Assembly: GCF_002844575.1 (NCBI RefSeq)
Contig: NZ_PIQO01000002.1
Location: 124,001 to 188,000, forward strand
Direction: 5' to 3'
DNA from: Heyndrickxia camelliae
Lineage (GTDB): Bacteria; Bacillota; Bacilli; Bacillales; Bacillaceae_C
DNA length: 64,000 nt
Shown here: one piece after another, positions 7,502-16,946 of the stretch
How positions within the stretch are numbered: the first letter of the stretch is position 1
Layout of the letters: every line of letters starts with the position of its first letter
Position numbers and translations under genes: made by a program
Notes under the pieces: generated by a model
The model's input: the letters and a program-made list of their open reading frames with translations, nothing else
The model's database searches: none
Told to the model about the DNA's origin: nothing

Positions 7502-9553
7502 TTAATGATTATTCAATAGTTCTCCATGTTCGATTAGAAATTTTTCAAATTCATGCTTCGACATTGGTTTGGCAAAATAATATCCTTGTATTTCATCACA
7601 GCTCATTTCCTTTAATATTTTGAGCTGATTCTCCTCTTCAACACCTTCTGCTACTACTTTAAATCCTAGTGTATGAGATAGTGAAATAATCGAACGAATA
7701 ATTTCCGCATCTATATGGTTAGCTAGAATTCCTTGAATAAACGAACGATCAATCTTAAGAAAATCAATCGGTAATGATTTAATATACCTTAAAGAAGAAT
7801 AACCTGTACCAAAATCATCTAAAGAAATACTAATCCAAAACTTCTTTAACATCTTTAATTTATCTATTGCTTCATCGATATTGTAAAGGGCTATTCCCTC
7901 TGTAATTTCTAGATTCAAATACTCAGAGGATAATTGACATTCTTCCAATATTCGCTCAATCATAGGTACAAAATCATTTTGCAAAAATTGTTTTCCAGAT
8001 ATATTCACACACACTTGCATTGGTGAATACCCTTTTTGCTGCCATTCTTTATTTTGTCTGCAGGCTGTTTCCAACACCCATTTACCAATTGGAACAATTA
8101 AACCTGTTTCCTCTGCAATAGGAATAAATTCTGCTGGTGAAACACTGCCAAGCACAGGGTCATTCCATCTAGCTAAAGCCTCCATACCGGTTATCTGCTT
8201 TGTATATAAATCTAATTTTGGTTGATAAAAGATTTCTAATTGATTTTGTTCAAAGGCTATTCTTAATCTTTGTTCCAACTGCATCCTGCGATTAGAAATT
8301 TCACTGAAGGCAGAAGTATAAAAGCGAAATTGATTTCTGCCGAATTCCTTTGCAAAATGAAGGGCAGCGCTTGCATTTTTTATTAGCTCCTCCAAAGACT
8401 CACCCTTTTCCGACACGGCAATACCAATACTTACTGCTGTCCTTATTTCATGTTCTTCAAGCTGTAAAGGTTCCGTAAAGCGTGTTAATAATTGTTGGGC
8501 TAATGCTTCGGCTTGACTATGGGTTAAACGGGGCAGATAAAGAATGAATTCATCTGCACCCGCACGAATAACGGTCCCAACCTCTTTTATCGCATCTTTT
8601 AATCTTCTTGTTGTCACTAATAGGACCTGATCCCCAACATGGTGACCGTAAGAATCATTGATTAATTTAAACCTATCGAGATCAAAGAACATCAAACAAG
8701 TAGAGCTGCTTTGATTTTTCACCTCGCGGAAACGTTGAGAAAGATGATATTGAACAAAATTCATATTAGGAAGCTTAGTTAATGGATCATGATACGCTAG
8801 GGCTTCTAATTCTGCCTTCATTTTTCGTTTTTCTGTCATATCTAAAATTATTCCAAGGACAGCCCTCAACCCATTAATAGTAGTTTTCATTGCTTGGAAT
8901 TCCAGGTACTTCACTTCACCACTAGCGTCTCTTATTTGGAATTCTTCCTGAAAGAGTGGTACTTTTCCCTCTTCTAGAAGTTGAAATTGAATGAATAATC
9001 GCTTTCGTTCATCCTCCCGAATAAACTTAAGAAAATTAGTCCCAAGTAAATCGTCCTCTGTCACTCCTAGAATATTGGTAACCCATTCATTCACATACAC
9101 CAACTGTTTCTCTTGAATTACATAAACTCCTAAGAATGCCTTTTCTAACAAACTAGTGTACGTACCTTCTACTTTTGATAATGCTTGTTTAACGTCAATA
9201 GACCGACTTGACTCGACATCCCCCACCCCAAGGCAGGTACATACCACATGTATTCCATGATATTCCCCCTTGATTAGGATCGGTAACTTCACGATTTTCC
9301 AAAGCGATTGGTCAGGAAAATGAATCGTATAGGTATGAGATTCTAAAGTCCTATAAACCTTTTCAATAGCTAAATCTACATGCTCTTTATATTCACTTGA
9401 AACAAGCGAGCTAAATGGCTGACCAACTAATTTGGTAAAATCACCTGATTGAAATGGGGTATCAATGGACAGGATATTTCCTTCCTCATTCAATAAAGCG
9501 ATAAAGAATAAGTTATTTATTTCCTTTAAACGGTTAGTAACTTTTGTAGTCAT
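7502..9553 (-). CDS. PAS-GGDEF-EAL cyclic-di-GMP turnover protein
   Basis: A protein of about 683 residues. An N-terminal region with PAS-like sensing (the segment with LLEKAFLGVYVIQEKQLVYVNEW) precedes a GGDEF domain and a C-terminal EAL domain. The GGDEF signature is altered to AGADEF (VIRAGADEFILYL), which may weaken synthase activity. The EAL domain looks catalytically complete: MEALARW, NISGKQF, LEITEG, LDDFGTGYSSL, LKIDRSFI and VVAEGVE are all present. Net phosphodiesterase activity is therefore the likelier output. The start at 9553 follows a GGAGA site; 36 extra in-frame codons upstream lack one. No transmembrane segment is seen. The gene lies between comFB and fliT. Confidence 0.9.
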   Translation of the reverse strand: MTTKVTNRLKEINNLFFIALLNEEGNILSIDTPFQSGDFTKLVGQPFSSLVSSEYKEHVDLAIEKVYRTLESHTYTIHFPDQSLWKIVKLPILIKGEYHGIHVVCTCLGVGDVESSRSIDVKQALSKVEGTYTSLLEKAFLGVYVIQEKQLVYVNEWVTNILGVTEDDLLGTNFLKFIREDERKRLFIQFQLLEEGKVPLFQEEFQIRDASGEVKYLEFQAMKTTINGLRAVLGIILDMTEKRKMKAELEALAYHDPLTKLPNMNFVQYHLSQRFREVKNQSSSTCLMFFDLDRFKLINDSYGHHVGDQVLLVTTRRLKDAIKEVGTVIRAGADEFILYLPRLTHSQAEALAQQLLTRFTEPLQLEEHEIRTAVSIGIAVSEKGESLEELIKNASAALHFAKEFGRNQFRFYTSAFSEISNRRMQLEQRLRIAFEQNQLEIFYQPKLDLYTKQITGMEALARWNDPVLGSVSPAEFIPIAEETGLIVPIGKWVLETACRQNKEWQQKGYSPMQVCVNISGKQFLQNDFVPMIERILEECQLSSEYLNLEITEGIALYNIDEAIDKLKMLKKFWISISLDDFGTGYSSLRYIKSLPIDFLKIDRSFIQGILANHIDAEIIRSIISLSHTLGFKVVAEGVEEENQLKILKEMSCDEIQGYYFAKPMSKHEFEKFLIEHGELLNNH

Positions 9554-9808
9554 GGTTATTTCTCCAAGCATAAAAGTAGTATGGCATTCTGTAAGTGTTG
9601 AGAAAATCACCTGATACCAGGTAATCAGTTTTATAGGCGGATTCAACTTCCCTTTGATCAATTCTTTCCAAGTTGCTCAAGCCGGATTAAGGGACTCTCG
9701 AATAACCCTTTTCTTTTTAATTCGATTCCTCCAAAATTACGTGTGGAGAAGTACTAAATTTCAATAGAAAAATACATGCTGCTACTTTTTCATTTTACTT
9801 TTATTCAC

Positions 9809-10156
9809 TTATTTTCGCTTATCGTAAAAGAAACCGTCTGTTTGCATATTTTCATATGGGTTAATATATCTTTTCATGGATGTTTTTTTCTTCGATAATC
9901 CATTAATATCCTCTTTGATATCTTGTTTTATTCTAAGTAGTAGTTTATCAAGCTCTTTTTGTTGCTCAATAAGCTGTTTTCCCACTAACACTTCCTTCTC
10001 GGTAAAAGGTGGCTTTATTAAAGGCAATAACTGTTCTCTTTTATTAAGCAATTCTTGCATTTTTTCCATTGCCTTATCACGGTGTTCCGAAGTGACTTGT
10101 TTTAATGTCGTAATTAACTCATCTGTAAGAACAAAACAGGCTTCGACCGCATTCAT
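9809..10156 (-). CDS. fliT: flagellar protein FliT
   Basis: A 115-residue helical protein rich in Lys, Glu and Leu, directly after fliS with a one-base stop/start overlap (TAATG). In this position FliT acts as an export chaperone for the filament cap protein FliD. Sequence conservation in the family is weak; the assignment rests mostly on size, helical character and the fliD-fliS-fliT order. It is the last gene of the sigma-D-driven flaG operon. Confidence 0.85.
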   Translation of the reverse strand: MNAVEACFVLTDELITTLKQVTSEHRDKAMEKMQELLNKREQLLPLIKPPFTEKEVLVGKQLIEQQKELDKLLLRIKQDIKEDINGLSKKKTSMKRYINPYENMQTDGFFYDKRK

Positions 10157-10560
10157 TATGCTTGTCCACCTTTTCCATTATATTGTTGCTGACGGTTTAG
10201 TTGGATAACCTCTTTCCAAGTGTCGCGGAATTCTGTAATAAGTTCTTCCACTTCGTTTAAAATAGAGGAATCATTTTTTATATTTGATTCTATTAAACGA
10301 CGATTGATGTAATCATAAAGTGACATCATTTTTTTAGAAATATCATATTCCATCTTCAACGTAACCATAAGTTCATGGATGATATTTTGTGCCTTTTGAA
10401 TGTTTATATTTTTTTCTTGAATGTTCTTTTGTTCAATCGATGCTTTTGCAAGATTAATAAATTTTAAACATCCATTATATAACATTAAGGTTAACTCACC
10501 AGGTGCAGCAGTTGTTACAGAATTATTTTGGTATGCCTGGTATGGGTTATATACTGCCAT
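10156..10560 (-). CDS. fliS: flagellin export chaperone FliS
   Basis: A 134-residue FliS that binds the C-terminus of flagellin in the cytoplasm and prevents premature polymerisation. Family motifs include the N-terminal YNPYQAYQNNSVTTAAPGELTLMLYNGCLKF block and the following helices with YDYINRRLIESN. A GAAAGGAG site precedes the ATG. In Bacillus, FliS also antagonises FliW by competing for flagellin, which connects it with the FliW/CsrA genes at 24 kb. Confidence 0.95.
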   Translation of the reverse strand: MAVYNPYQAYQNNSVTTAAPGELTLMLYNGCLKFINLAKASIEQKNIQEKNINIQKAQNIIHELMVTLKMEYDISKKMMSLYDYINRRLIESNIKNDSSILNEVEELITEFRDTWKEVIQLNRQQQYNGKGGQA

Positions 10561-10585
10561 CGGTAGTCTCTCCTTTCAATTACTG

Positions 10586-12631
10586 TTAACTAGCAAACAT
10601 TTGCTGTATATAGCTTGCTTGAGTATTCGATTGTTGGATGGCCTGCTCCATTGCCGTGAATTGGCTATAATAACGATTCTCTATCTGTGTTAAACGGTCA
10701 TTGAAAGATTTAATCTGGTTGTTCAGATCATTTAAACTGCGTCCAATCACAAATTGATTATTGGTAGAATAACTATTACCAGCCTTTTCTTTAAGTTGGT
10801 TCATAACAGAGGTAACATTATCATACAGTCTTTGCACGATTCCTTTTGACGATACAGTATCCCCTGTGCCTCGGAATAAATTTTCTACCGAAGTTGGATC
10901 TGCCTCAATAGCAGCTTTGAGCTTATCCTCATTAATTTGTAATTTTCCACCGTCCATAAAATTAGCCGTAGTGGTTATACCTATTGTTGCTAATTGATTA
11001 TAACTGGAAGAAATATTTGGATTCTGAACAGGCTGATATATTAATGTACGCATTTGAGTAAGTGCACTGGATAAAATCGTATCTCCTCTTAATAAACCAC
11101 TTTTCGCTTTTGCATCCCATTGCTCCTGTTGTGTATCGGATAGCTGTTCCCTCTGATCATCAGTTAATGGAGGATAATCTCGATCTCTTTCCTCTGTCAA
11201 CTTTTTATTGACAGTATCAATTAAAGTATTATATTTATCAACCAAATCCTTAATATTATTAAAAACTTTATCAGTATCGTTACTTACAGATAATGTCACG
11301 GGCGCCGATGGATTTGTCACTTCCCCAGTATTAGGATCTGTTACATTGAACGTCTGCTTGAGTGTATAAGTAACACCATTAATTGTAAAAGTATTGGAGT
11401 TTCTTTCCGTCTCAAGACCATTGATAGTAAATTTAGCATTTGTACCACCTATTTCTTGAGAACTATCGTCAAATTGTAAAATAGTTTTTAAGAAATCACT
11501 ATCATCTGTAATGATTTCACTACCACTTGAATTGAAATCCCCTGTTTCCGTTCTAGTCAACGTCACTTTATCTGAAAAAGAATCATAAAACATCGTTACT
11601 CCAACTTTAGAATTATTTACCTGATTCATCACAGTATTCAAACTATCAGAACCTGTAAATAAAAAAGTTTTAGTATTTACTTGGTTATTCGCTCCATACG
11701 TCTTTAGATTAAAAGCAGAATAGTTTTGTGTGGAGTGAACTTCAATTGTTGTATCTTCTGTAAATGTGGTATTTAAATTAGTAATTTTACCAGTAGCACT
11801 ATCATAGGTTCCTAATATATTACCACTTGCATCTTTTAACGTATCACCATCTAAAGTGTAGTCTGTTCCGTTCACTTTAACAGAAGATAATGTGTATTTT
11901 CCAAGATTCAATTGTATTTCGGTAGCATCTTTATTTACTGTTTGCTGTGTAATGTTTTCTTGAGTAGTATAATCCACTTTAATAATGCTGCCAGCAGGCA
12001 CATTGCTATTAAATGTTAGATTTCCATCACTATCAACAAGTACCTCATTATCAGCTGCCGTACCAGAAGTAATAACCTTATAGTTTTTTCCATTCACTTC
12101 AATATTCATATAGTTTGGATCTAAATTTAGAGTCTCGCCTTTTAAGTCTAACTTCGCTGTATTAGTACCTTGAGCAGTTATAGATTGTGTCTCTACAGAC
12201 CCTGTTTTCCAAGTAATTGAACCGCCAGCAAAATTTTGCGACTCCAAGCTTTTCGTAGCATCAATCTTATTAGATGGACTAGCAGAAATAGTACCATTAT
12301 TTTTTTTAGTAGCAGCTGTTGCTAATTGGCTAACACTTTGAATGGTTGATGAGGACAATGAAGCTACACTTGAACCAGTAGCTGTTACATAATTATCATT
12401 GGATGATGTTACGTTTCGAACACGATATTGGGTTGTATATTTCATATTTGATAGTGCAGTTTGGAAGTCTAAAAAGGCAGAATTTATCGTACGATAATCA
12501 TCACGTTGCCATTCTAGCACTTGCTTTTGCTGTTTCATTTTATCCAATGGAATTTTTTCAGCTGTCATCAGCTGTTTTACCATTGAATCAATATCCATTC
12601 CACTTGCAAGTCCGAAAATTCTTTGTACCAT
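10586..12631 (-). CDS. fliD: flagellar filament capping protein FliD
   Basis: A 681-residue hook-associated protein 2 that caps the growing filament. The N-terminal D0/D1 segment begins MVQRIFGLASGMDIDSMVKQLM. The C-terminal D1/D0 coiled-coil segment includes SLNDLNNQIKSFNDRLTQIENRYYSQFTAMEQAI and ends SYIQQMFAS. It is markedly longer than B. subtilis FliD (about 500 residues); the extra length is a Thr/Asn/Ser-rich central region, presumably the surface-exposed D2-D3 domains. It is secreted through the flagellar type III apparatus and has no signal peptide. Confidence 0.95.
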   Translation of the reverse strand: MVQRIFGLASGMDIDSMVKQLMTAEKIPLDKMKQQKQVLEWQRDDYRTINSAFLDFQTALSNMKYTTQYRVRNVTSSNDNYVTATGSSVASLSSSTIQSVSQLATAATKKNNGTISASPSNKIDATKSLESQNFAGGSITWKTGSVETQSITAQGTNTAKLDLKGETLNLDPNYMNIEVNGKNYKVITSGTAADNEVLVDSDGNLTFNSNVPAGSIIKVDYTTQENITQQTVNKDATEIQLNLGKYTLSSVKVNGTDYTLDGDTLKDASGNILGTYDSATGKITNLNTTFTEDTTIEVHSTQNYSAFNLKTYGANNQVNTKTFLFTGSDSLNTVMNQVNNSKVGVTMFYDSFSDKVTLTRTETGDFNSSGSEIITDDSDFLKTILQFDDSSQEIGGTNAKFTINGLETERNSNTFTINGVTYTLKQTFNVTDPNTGEVTNPSAPVTLSVSNDTDKVFNNIKDLVDKYNTLIDTVNKKLTEERDRDYPPLTDDQREQLSDTQQEQWDAKAKSGLLRGDTILSSALTQMRTLIYQPVQNPNISSSYNQLATIGITTTANFMDGGKLQINEDKLKAAIEADPTSVENLFRGTGDTVSSKGIVQRLYDNVTSVMNQLKEKAGNSYSTNNQFVIGRSLNDLNNQIKSFNDRLTQIENRYYSQFTAMEQAIQQSNTQASYIQQMFAS

Positions 12632-12646
12632 GAGGTGTCACTCCCT

Positions 12647-13012
12647 TTAAATCTTTTTATCTACTAATAATCCTAAATGCTTTTCCATTTCCGCAAAAAT
12701 ATCTAGCATCTTTTTCGAAGGAATTTCTTTTATTACTTCTTGTGTTTTATCATCAACAATCTTAACGTAATATTCGTTTAATTGATCATGCAATTCAAAT
12801 TTCAAATGTTTGTTCGAAGCTTGAACAAATTGGTTCATACTCTCAATTACTTTTTGAAGCTTTTCTTTTGGGTAATTCTCTTGTAATTGTTCTCTCTTTT
12901 CCTCTTGTAAAAATATAGGTTCAGCTGCTTTTACAATGTTAGTATCACCTTGAACCGAATTTGATGAATTTGTCGTATGGATTATCTGTCCTCCAGCAAT
13001 TCGGTCAATCAT
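12647..13012 (-). CDS. flaG: flagellar protein FlaG
   Basis: A 121-residue FlaG-family protein (YvyC in B. subtilis), first gene of the flaG-fliD-fliS-fliT operon. The conserved C-terminal half reads LKFELHDQLNEYYVKIVDDKTQEVIKEIPSKK, typical of the family. The N-terminal half is low-complexity and variable. FlaG influences filament length in several bacteria. An AAGGAGAGG site lies before the ATG and a sigma-D-like promoter about 40 bases further upstream. Confidence 0.9.
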   Translation of the reverse strand: MIDRIAGGQIIHTTNSSNSVQGDTNIVKAAEPIFLQEEKREQLQENYPKEKLQKVIESMNQFVQASNKHLKFELHDQLNEYYVKIVDDKTQEVIKEIPSKKMLDIFAEMEKHLGLLVDKKI

Positions 13013-13049
13013 TTTGAACTCTTCCTCTCCTTAATAACTTCTACTAATA

Positions 13050-13077
13050 GTATCGGAAGGTTAATATAAATTGTTTA
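13050..13077 (-). promoter_or_regulatory. sigma-D promoter of flaG-fliD-fliS-fliT
   Basis: On the minus strand TAAA (13077-13074) and TCCGATAC (13057-13050) are spaced by 16 bases, against the motility consensus TAAA-N14-16-GCCGATAT. It is followed by the flaG ribosome binding site, giving a leader of roughly 35-40 bases. Confidence 0.8.
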
Positions 13078-13193
13078 GTTTTCTTTCCTGAATCTCTTTA
13101 TGTAATTAATAAGATATTTATTATGTGTTGGTCATTATTCGATAAGACTACTCAAATATTTTATGAGGTTCAAAAACCTTGAAAACACGGTTA

Positions 13194-13238
13194 AAAAAAT
13201 ACGCAATTTTTGATTCAAATCAAAAATCGCGTATTTTT
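13194..13238 (-). terminator. strong terminator between the glycan island and flaG
   Basis: A long inverted repeat, A-rich at one end and T-rich at the other, pairs the segment near 13196-13216 with 13218-13238. It lies about 70 bases past the glycosyltransferase stop. It would insulate the flaG operon from transcription of the island. Confidence 0.8.
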
Positions 13239-13305
13239 ATCTTAAATTGGTTGAAATCTAAAATAACAGATTATCAACAAATTTATTTATGCTAATATAA
13301 GGATT

Positions 13306-14367
13306 CTATCTTCTTAAAAAACGTTTTTCAGCCGGTTTAAAACCATGTGCTGCTGATTGCTGATAATAATAATCCGCTTTTTCTTTTAAACCGCATAATT
13401 CGTATAATAACCCTAGATTATAGGCTGGTAAAAAACTTCCCATACCAACTGTACCTTCTAAAGTGTTGGTTTCACCTATTTTTAAACATTGCAGAAAACA
13501 ACTTTCAATCAATTCTAAATCATTTAGATTCGAGTTCGGTTTACTAGAAAAATAATTCATTAGTAAGATTCCCTTAGTAAAAAAGAAATCTGGATAGGAA
13601 GATAAGAACCGTTCTTCTTTTTCAATAATTTTGAGCCCTTTTACAAATTGACTGGATTTTGATAAGCAATGAATATATTGAACAATTAAACTTGGAGCAT
13701 AAGGCTCCGTCCTGTTAATCAACATATAACTTTTTTGATAATATTTATTTGCTTCCAAATAATTTTCTTTACTTTGATATGCTTTTCCTAATTGATATAA
13801 ATAATAGGGATCATTAGGATTTGATTTAATTTCTTCCTGTAACAATGGAATATTTCTACTACTTTTATCTACTTTATAGTATCCATCATGTAAAACTTCT
13901 ATTTTAGTTAATTTCCTTGGTAAATCTGATACAACCTGTTCATGAATTCTGCCTTCATACCTCGTTCCTTTCGGAAATAGTCTTAGGCTATATACAACGG
14001 CTTCATGCATAATTCCATCCTGCTCGTATGTGTTTACAACTTTTACTCTACCAATAGCTTGCCCATTATTGATATGATTTTGAATTTCTTGACGATAATT
14101 TTGTCTAAAGTATTCATCAGCATCCAAAATAAAAACCCAGTCGCTAGTAGCTTTAGAAATAGCATAATTTCTGGCATCAGCAAAGCTATTATTCCATTTG
14201 TAATCAAACATACTAACTCCCATGGATATTGCAATTTTTTTCGTATTATCAGAAGAACCGGTATCTACTACTACTACCTCATCAACACTTTCTTTAGCGC
14301 TCTCAATACATCTTTTAATTTTTTTCTCTTCATTTTTCACAATTAATACTAGACTTACGGTACTCAT
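13306..14367 (-). CDS. GT2 glycosyltransferase with TPR-like tail
   Basis: A protein of about 353 residues. The N-terminal GT-A domain has the SunS/GT2 hallmarks LVLIVKNEEKKIKRC, VVVVDTGSSDNT, SFADARNYA and the metal-binding DADEYF. It is followed by TPR-like repeats (NDPYYLYQLGKAYQSKENYLEANKYYQKS) from about residue 185. This architecture is frequent in protein O-glycosyltransferases encoded beside flagellin. The start at 14367 follows GGGAGG; the five upstream codons begin with TTG inside that site. It is homologous to the N-terminal half of the large glycosyltransferase next to hag. Flagellin or a flagellin-bound sugar is the probable acceptor (inference). Confidence 0.85.
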   Translation of the reverse strand: MSTVSLVLIVKNEEKKIKRCIESAKESVDEVVVVDTGSSDNTKKIAISMGVSMFDYKWNNSFADARNYAISKATSDWVFILDADEYFRQNYRQEIQNHINNGQAIGRVKVVNTYEQDGIMHEAVVYSLRLFPKGTRYEGRIHEQVVSDLPRKLTKIEVLHDGYYKVDKSSRNIPLLQEEIKSNPNDPYYLYQLGKAYQSKENYLEANKYYQKSYMLINRTEPYAPSLIVQYIHCLSKSSQFVKGLKIIEKEERFLSSYPDFFFTKGILLMNYFSSKPNSNLNDLELIESCFLQCLKIGETNTLEGTVGMGSFLPAYNLGLLYELCGLKEKADYYYQQSAAHGFKPAEKRFLRR

Positions 14368-14482
14368 TAATAGTCCTCCCAAAAAATAAAATTGAAAGAA
14401 TCCTCATTTCCCAAAATTCTTCCAATTCAAAAAAAACAGATAAATAGAACTTTATGCATATATCAAGTACGATAAATGAGTT

Positions 14483-15243
14483 CTAATCCCCTATTAAAAT
14501 ATCTAGTTGTTCCATAAAATCATGGTAATAATTATCATGATAATGCAGATGAAACAAATTCCATCCTAATGTATGATTTTTTGTTAGAAAATATTTTGAA
14601 TGATCTAATTGAATATATTTGAGATGAAATTTATTAATTACATAATTGTCAATTTTATCCCAAATCTCATTATACAACGATAAGGGTTGCAAATACGACA
14701 CAGTATTATTTTCAAGTACTCTATTTCCAAACCTAGCTTTATTAATAATGACATTGCAATTTGGTAGATTGTTTTTTATAAACCTCATAAAGTTTTCCAT
14801 AGCTGGCATCCATACACTAAGGTAATTGGAAGTATCATTTTCTATTTTAAGAATAAATTTTTGTGGAAGTTCCTTATAATATGTTGTATTACAAAGGTAC
14901 CAATGATTATTAGTCATAATATTATCATTTGAAAAAACTACCCCAAAAAAAATATCAGGAAAATATCCATTATTAAATAATCAGGCTGATTCTCTATAAG
15001 ATCTCTTAAAAACGTTTTATTTAAATCTGCTTCTGCGATTTCTTTATTCCTAGAAGCAAATTTACTTACTGTATAATCTAATTTTTCACTATCAAATTTT
15101 ACTTCTGGACTTAAGACACTGATAATCGATGAATGCTCTGATGTAACCACACATCGATATCTTTCTTTATAATTGTGATTTAGTTTTGAATTAAAATTAT
15201 CCCTTGTGATACATGAACCATAACACGCAATCTTTTTTTGCAT
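14483..15243 (-). pseudogene. frameshifted DUF6270-type gene
   Basis: Two consecutive frames together encode one protein of about 250 residues. The first part begins MQKKIACYGSCITRDNFNSK; the GSCxTRD motif is typical of DUF6270 proteins, which occur in polysaccharide clusters. It runs to MDIF and then stops early. The other frame continues as YFPDIFFGVVFSND and on to the normal C-terminus (NYYHDFMEQLDILIGD). One missing base in the TTTTCC stretch near 14960 explains the break. It is either a true inactivation or a sequencing error in an AT-rich run. Neighbours place it in the glycan island; the biochemical role of the family is not established. Confidence 0.75.
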
Positions 15244-15281
15244 TTAAAAGCCTCGCTTACTATAAAATTCATATTAAAACA

Positions 15282-16628
15282 TTATTTTCTAACATCAATT
15301 ACCTGTCCTGATAAATCAGATAATAAGGTTTGAAGTGATACCTGAGCAACTTTTTCTGAATTTAATAATGTTTCTATTGGTTCAAATCCAAAACTCTCCC
15401 TTCTCATAGGAGTATTTGTTCTTTCAGGATTAATTGCATTAATTCTAATATTTTGTTGTACAAATTCTTCAGAAAGTCCCTGCACCAAATTAACTAATGC
15501 TGATTTGGTCGAAGAATAGATAGAGTACAAAGGTCTTCCTCTAGTATAGGAACTTGAAGTAAATAATAAGATTCCACCCTGACTTAAACTAAGATAAGGT
15601 ATTGAAACCTTTACAACATTAATGGCTCCTAAATAATTGATATTTATTTCATCAACAATATCATGTATTTCCCGCGATTCAATTTTTCCCATTTTCAACG
15701 TACCAGCAGTGTTTACTATATAATCAATCCTCTGTTCTTTACTAAACACTCTTTCTAGTGTTTCAACTAAAACCTCATAGTTAGTTACATCTACTCCATT
15801 TTCACGAGAAAATGTATAAACTATAGCTCCATATTTTCTTGCTTCAAGATAAATAGATTCCCCTATTCCCTTAGTTCCACCGAATATGACAATCACTTTA
15901 TTATCTAATCCGTTTAGTTGAGCATCGCCATAATATTTGTTTGAATTTAATTGAAAAAGCCTATCCGCTAAATATAAATCTTCTTTATATGTAATCTTGA
16001 TATTTTTGGTCTCTCCGTTTACCACAAATACATCCGCTAAATTATATTTTACTACTAACCCGCAGTCATCTGTAACACTATTAAAGTCGTCTGATTGAGA
16101 CATGATATGGGCTTTCTTTATAATTCCTACTCTAAATGCTTGTGGTGTTTGTCCCCTTCTTAATGTATTTCGGTCTGGAATATCTTCAATTAATTCATCT
16201 TCATTAATTTTTATAATTGTATCTGCAGTTGTAATTGCAACATCAACTGCATTATATCTTTCTAAAGCTTTAAAGCAGTCATTTATAATTCTTTCACTTA
16301 CAAATGGCCTTACAGCATCGTGAATTAAGACTTTATCGGAGTCATTCATTCCCGATAATCCAATGAAAGAACTTTCCTTTCTTGTCTTCCCCCCATTAAG
16401 TAACCTTTTAACCTTCTTATAATGATTTTTTAGTAAAATATCCTCCATTACGGTTTTATAGTTAGGATTCACCACTATCGTTATTTCATCAATATTAATA
16501 TTATTTTCAAAAACTTCTATCGTATGCTCAATGATTGTCTTCCCTGAAATTTTAATAAATTGTTTAGGTATATGGTTTCCCAATCTCTCTCCATTACCTG
16601 AAGCTAAAATAATTACATGATTTTTCAT
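15282..16628 (-). CDS. bifunctional CDP-ribitol pyrophosphorylase / SDR reductase
   Basis: A 448-residue fusion. Residues 1-230 are an IspD/TarI-type cytidylyltransferase (ILASGNGERLGNHIPKQF, then LIHDAVRPFVS and TDDCGL). Residues about 245-448 are a short-chain dehydrogenase (IFGGTKGIGES for cofactor binding; the catalytic Ser in LFTSSSYTRG and YSSTK). This domain order matches the Haemophilus Bcs1/Acs1 enzyme, which reduces ribulose 5-phosphate to ribitol 5-phosphate and activates it to CDP-ribitol. By analogy it should supply CDP-ribitol for transfer of ribitol-phosphate. It is divergent from the next operon and upstream of the DUF6270 gene in the same orientation. Substrate identity is inferred from the fusion architecture. 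Confidence 0.85.
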   Translation of the reverse strand: MKNHVIILASGNGERLGNHIPKQFIKISGKTIIEHTIEVFENNINIDEITIVVNPNYKTVMEDILLKNHYKKVKRLLNGGKTRKESSFIGLSGMNDSDKVLIHDAVRPFVSERIINDCFKALERYNAVDVAITTADTIIKINEDELIEDIPDRNTLRRGQTPQAFRVGIIKKAHIMSQSDDFNSVTDDCGLVVKYNLADVFVVNGETKNIKITYKEDLYLADRLFQLNSNKYYGDAQLNGLDNKVIVIFGGTKGIGESIYLEARKYGAIVYTFSRENGVDVTNYEVLVETLERVFSKEQRIDYIVNTAGTLKMGKIESREIHDIVDEININYLGAINVVKVSIPYLSLSQGGILLFTSSSYTRGRPLYSIYSSTKSALVNLVQGLSEEFVQQNIRINAINPERTNTPMRRESFGFEPIETLLNSEKVAQVSLQTLLSDLSGQVIDVRK

Positions 16629-16845
16629 CTACTTTCGCCACCTAAACGTCACTTAATATACATAACCAATTAAACTAAAAATCCCGTCCCCTATACTATC
16701 GACTATTTATTAAGAAGTTTAAGTAATTGTTCTTAAAAAGCAATATTCATATAATTTATTAAGTCATTAAAATCGTAAAAAATTACAAGAGAGTTGGTAT
16801 TATATTTACAATATAATTATTACTTTCTCGATACATAAAATTTTA

Positions 16846-16872
16846 TAAAAAAAACCGAAATTAAACCGATAA
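16846..16872 (+). promoter_or_regulatory. sigma-D-like promoter of the amino-sugar operon
   Basis: TAAA (16846-16849) and ACCGATAA (16865-16872) are separated by 15 bases, matching the core CCGATA of the motility sigma factor consensus TAAA-N14-16-GCCGATAT. It lies 75 bases before the first gene of the three-gene sugar operon. The remainder of the 318-bp divergent gap is AT-rich with no other clear feature. Confidence 0.6.
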
Positions 16873-16946
16873 AGAGTATATATAAAACATCAAAAATATT
16901 ATTTTATTAATAAAACTTTTAAGAGGATTCAGAAAGGAAGTTTATA

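Noticed and set aside
9661-9800. Possible c-di-GMP (GEMM) riboswitch before the GGDEF-EAL gene
   Set aside because: A short AAGGG/CCCTT pairing and a CCGGCTTGAGCAA stretch were seen, but the conserved GEMM core and tetraloop receptor sequences are missing.
13347-14346. Open frames antisense to the glycosyltransferase gene
   Set aside because: AT-rich shadows of a clearly coding frame, without start sites.
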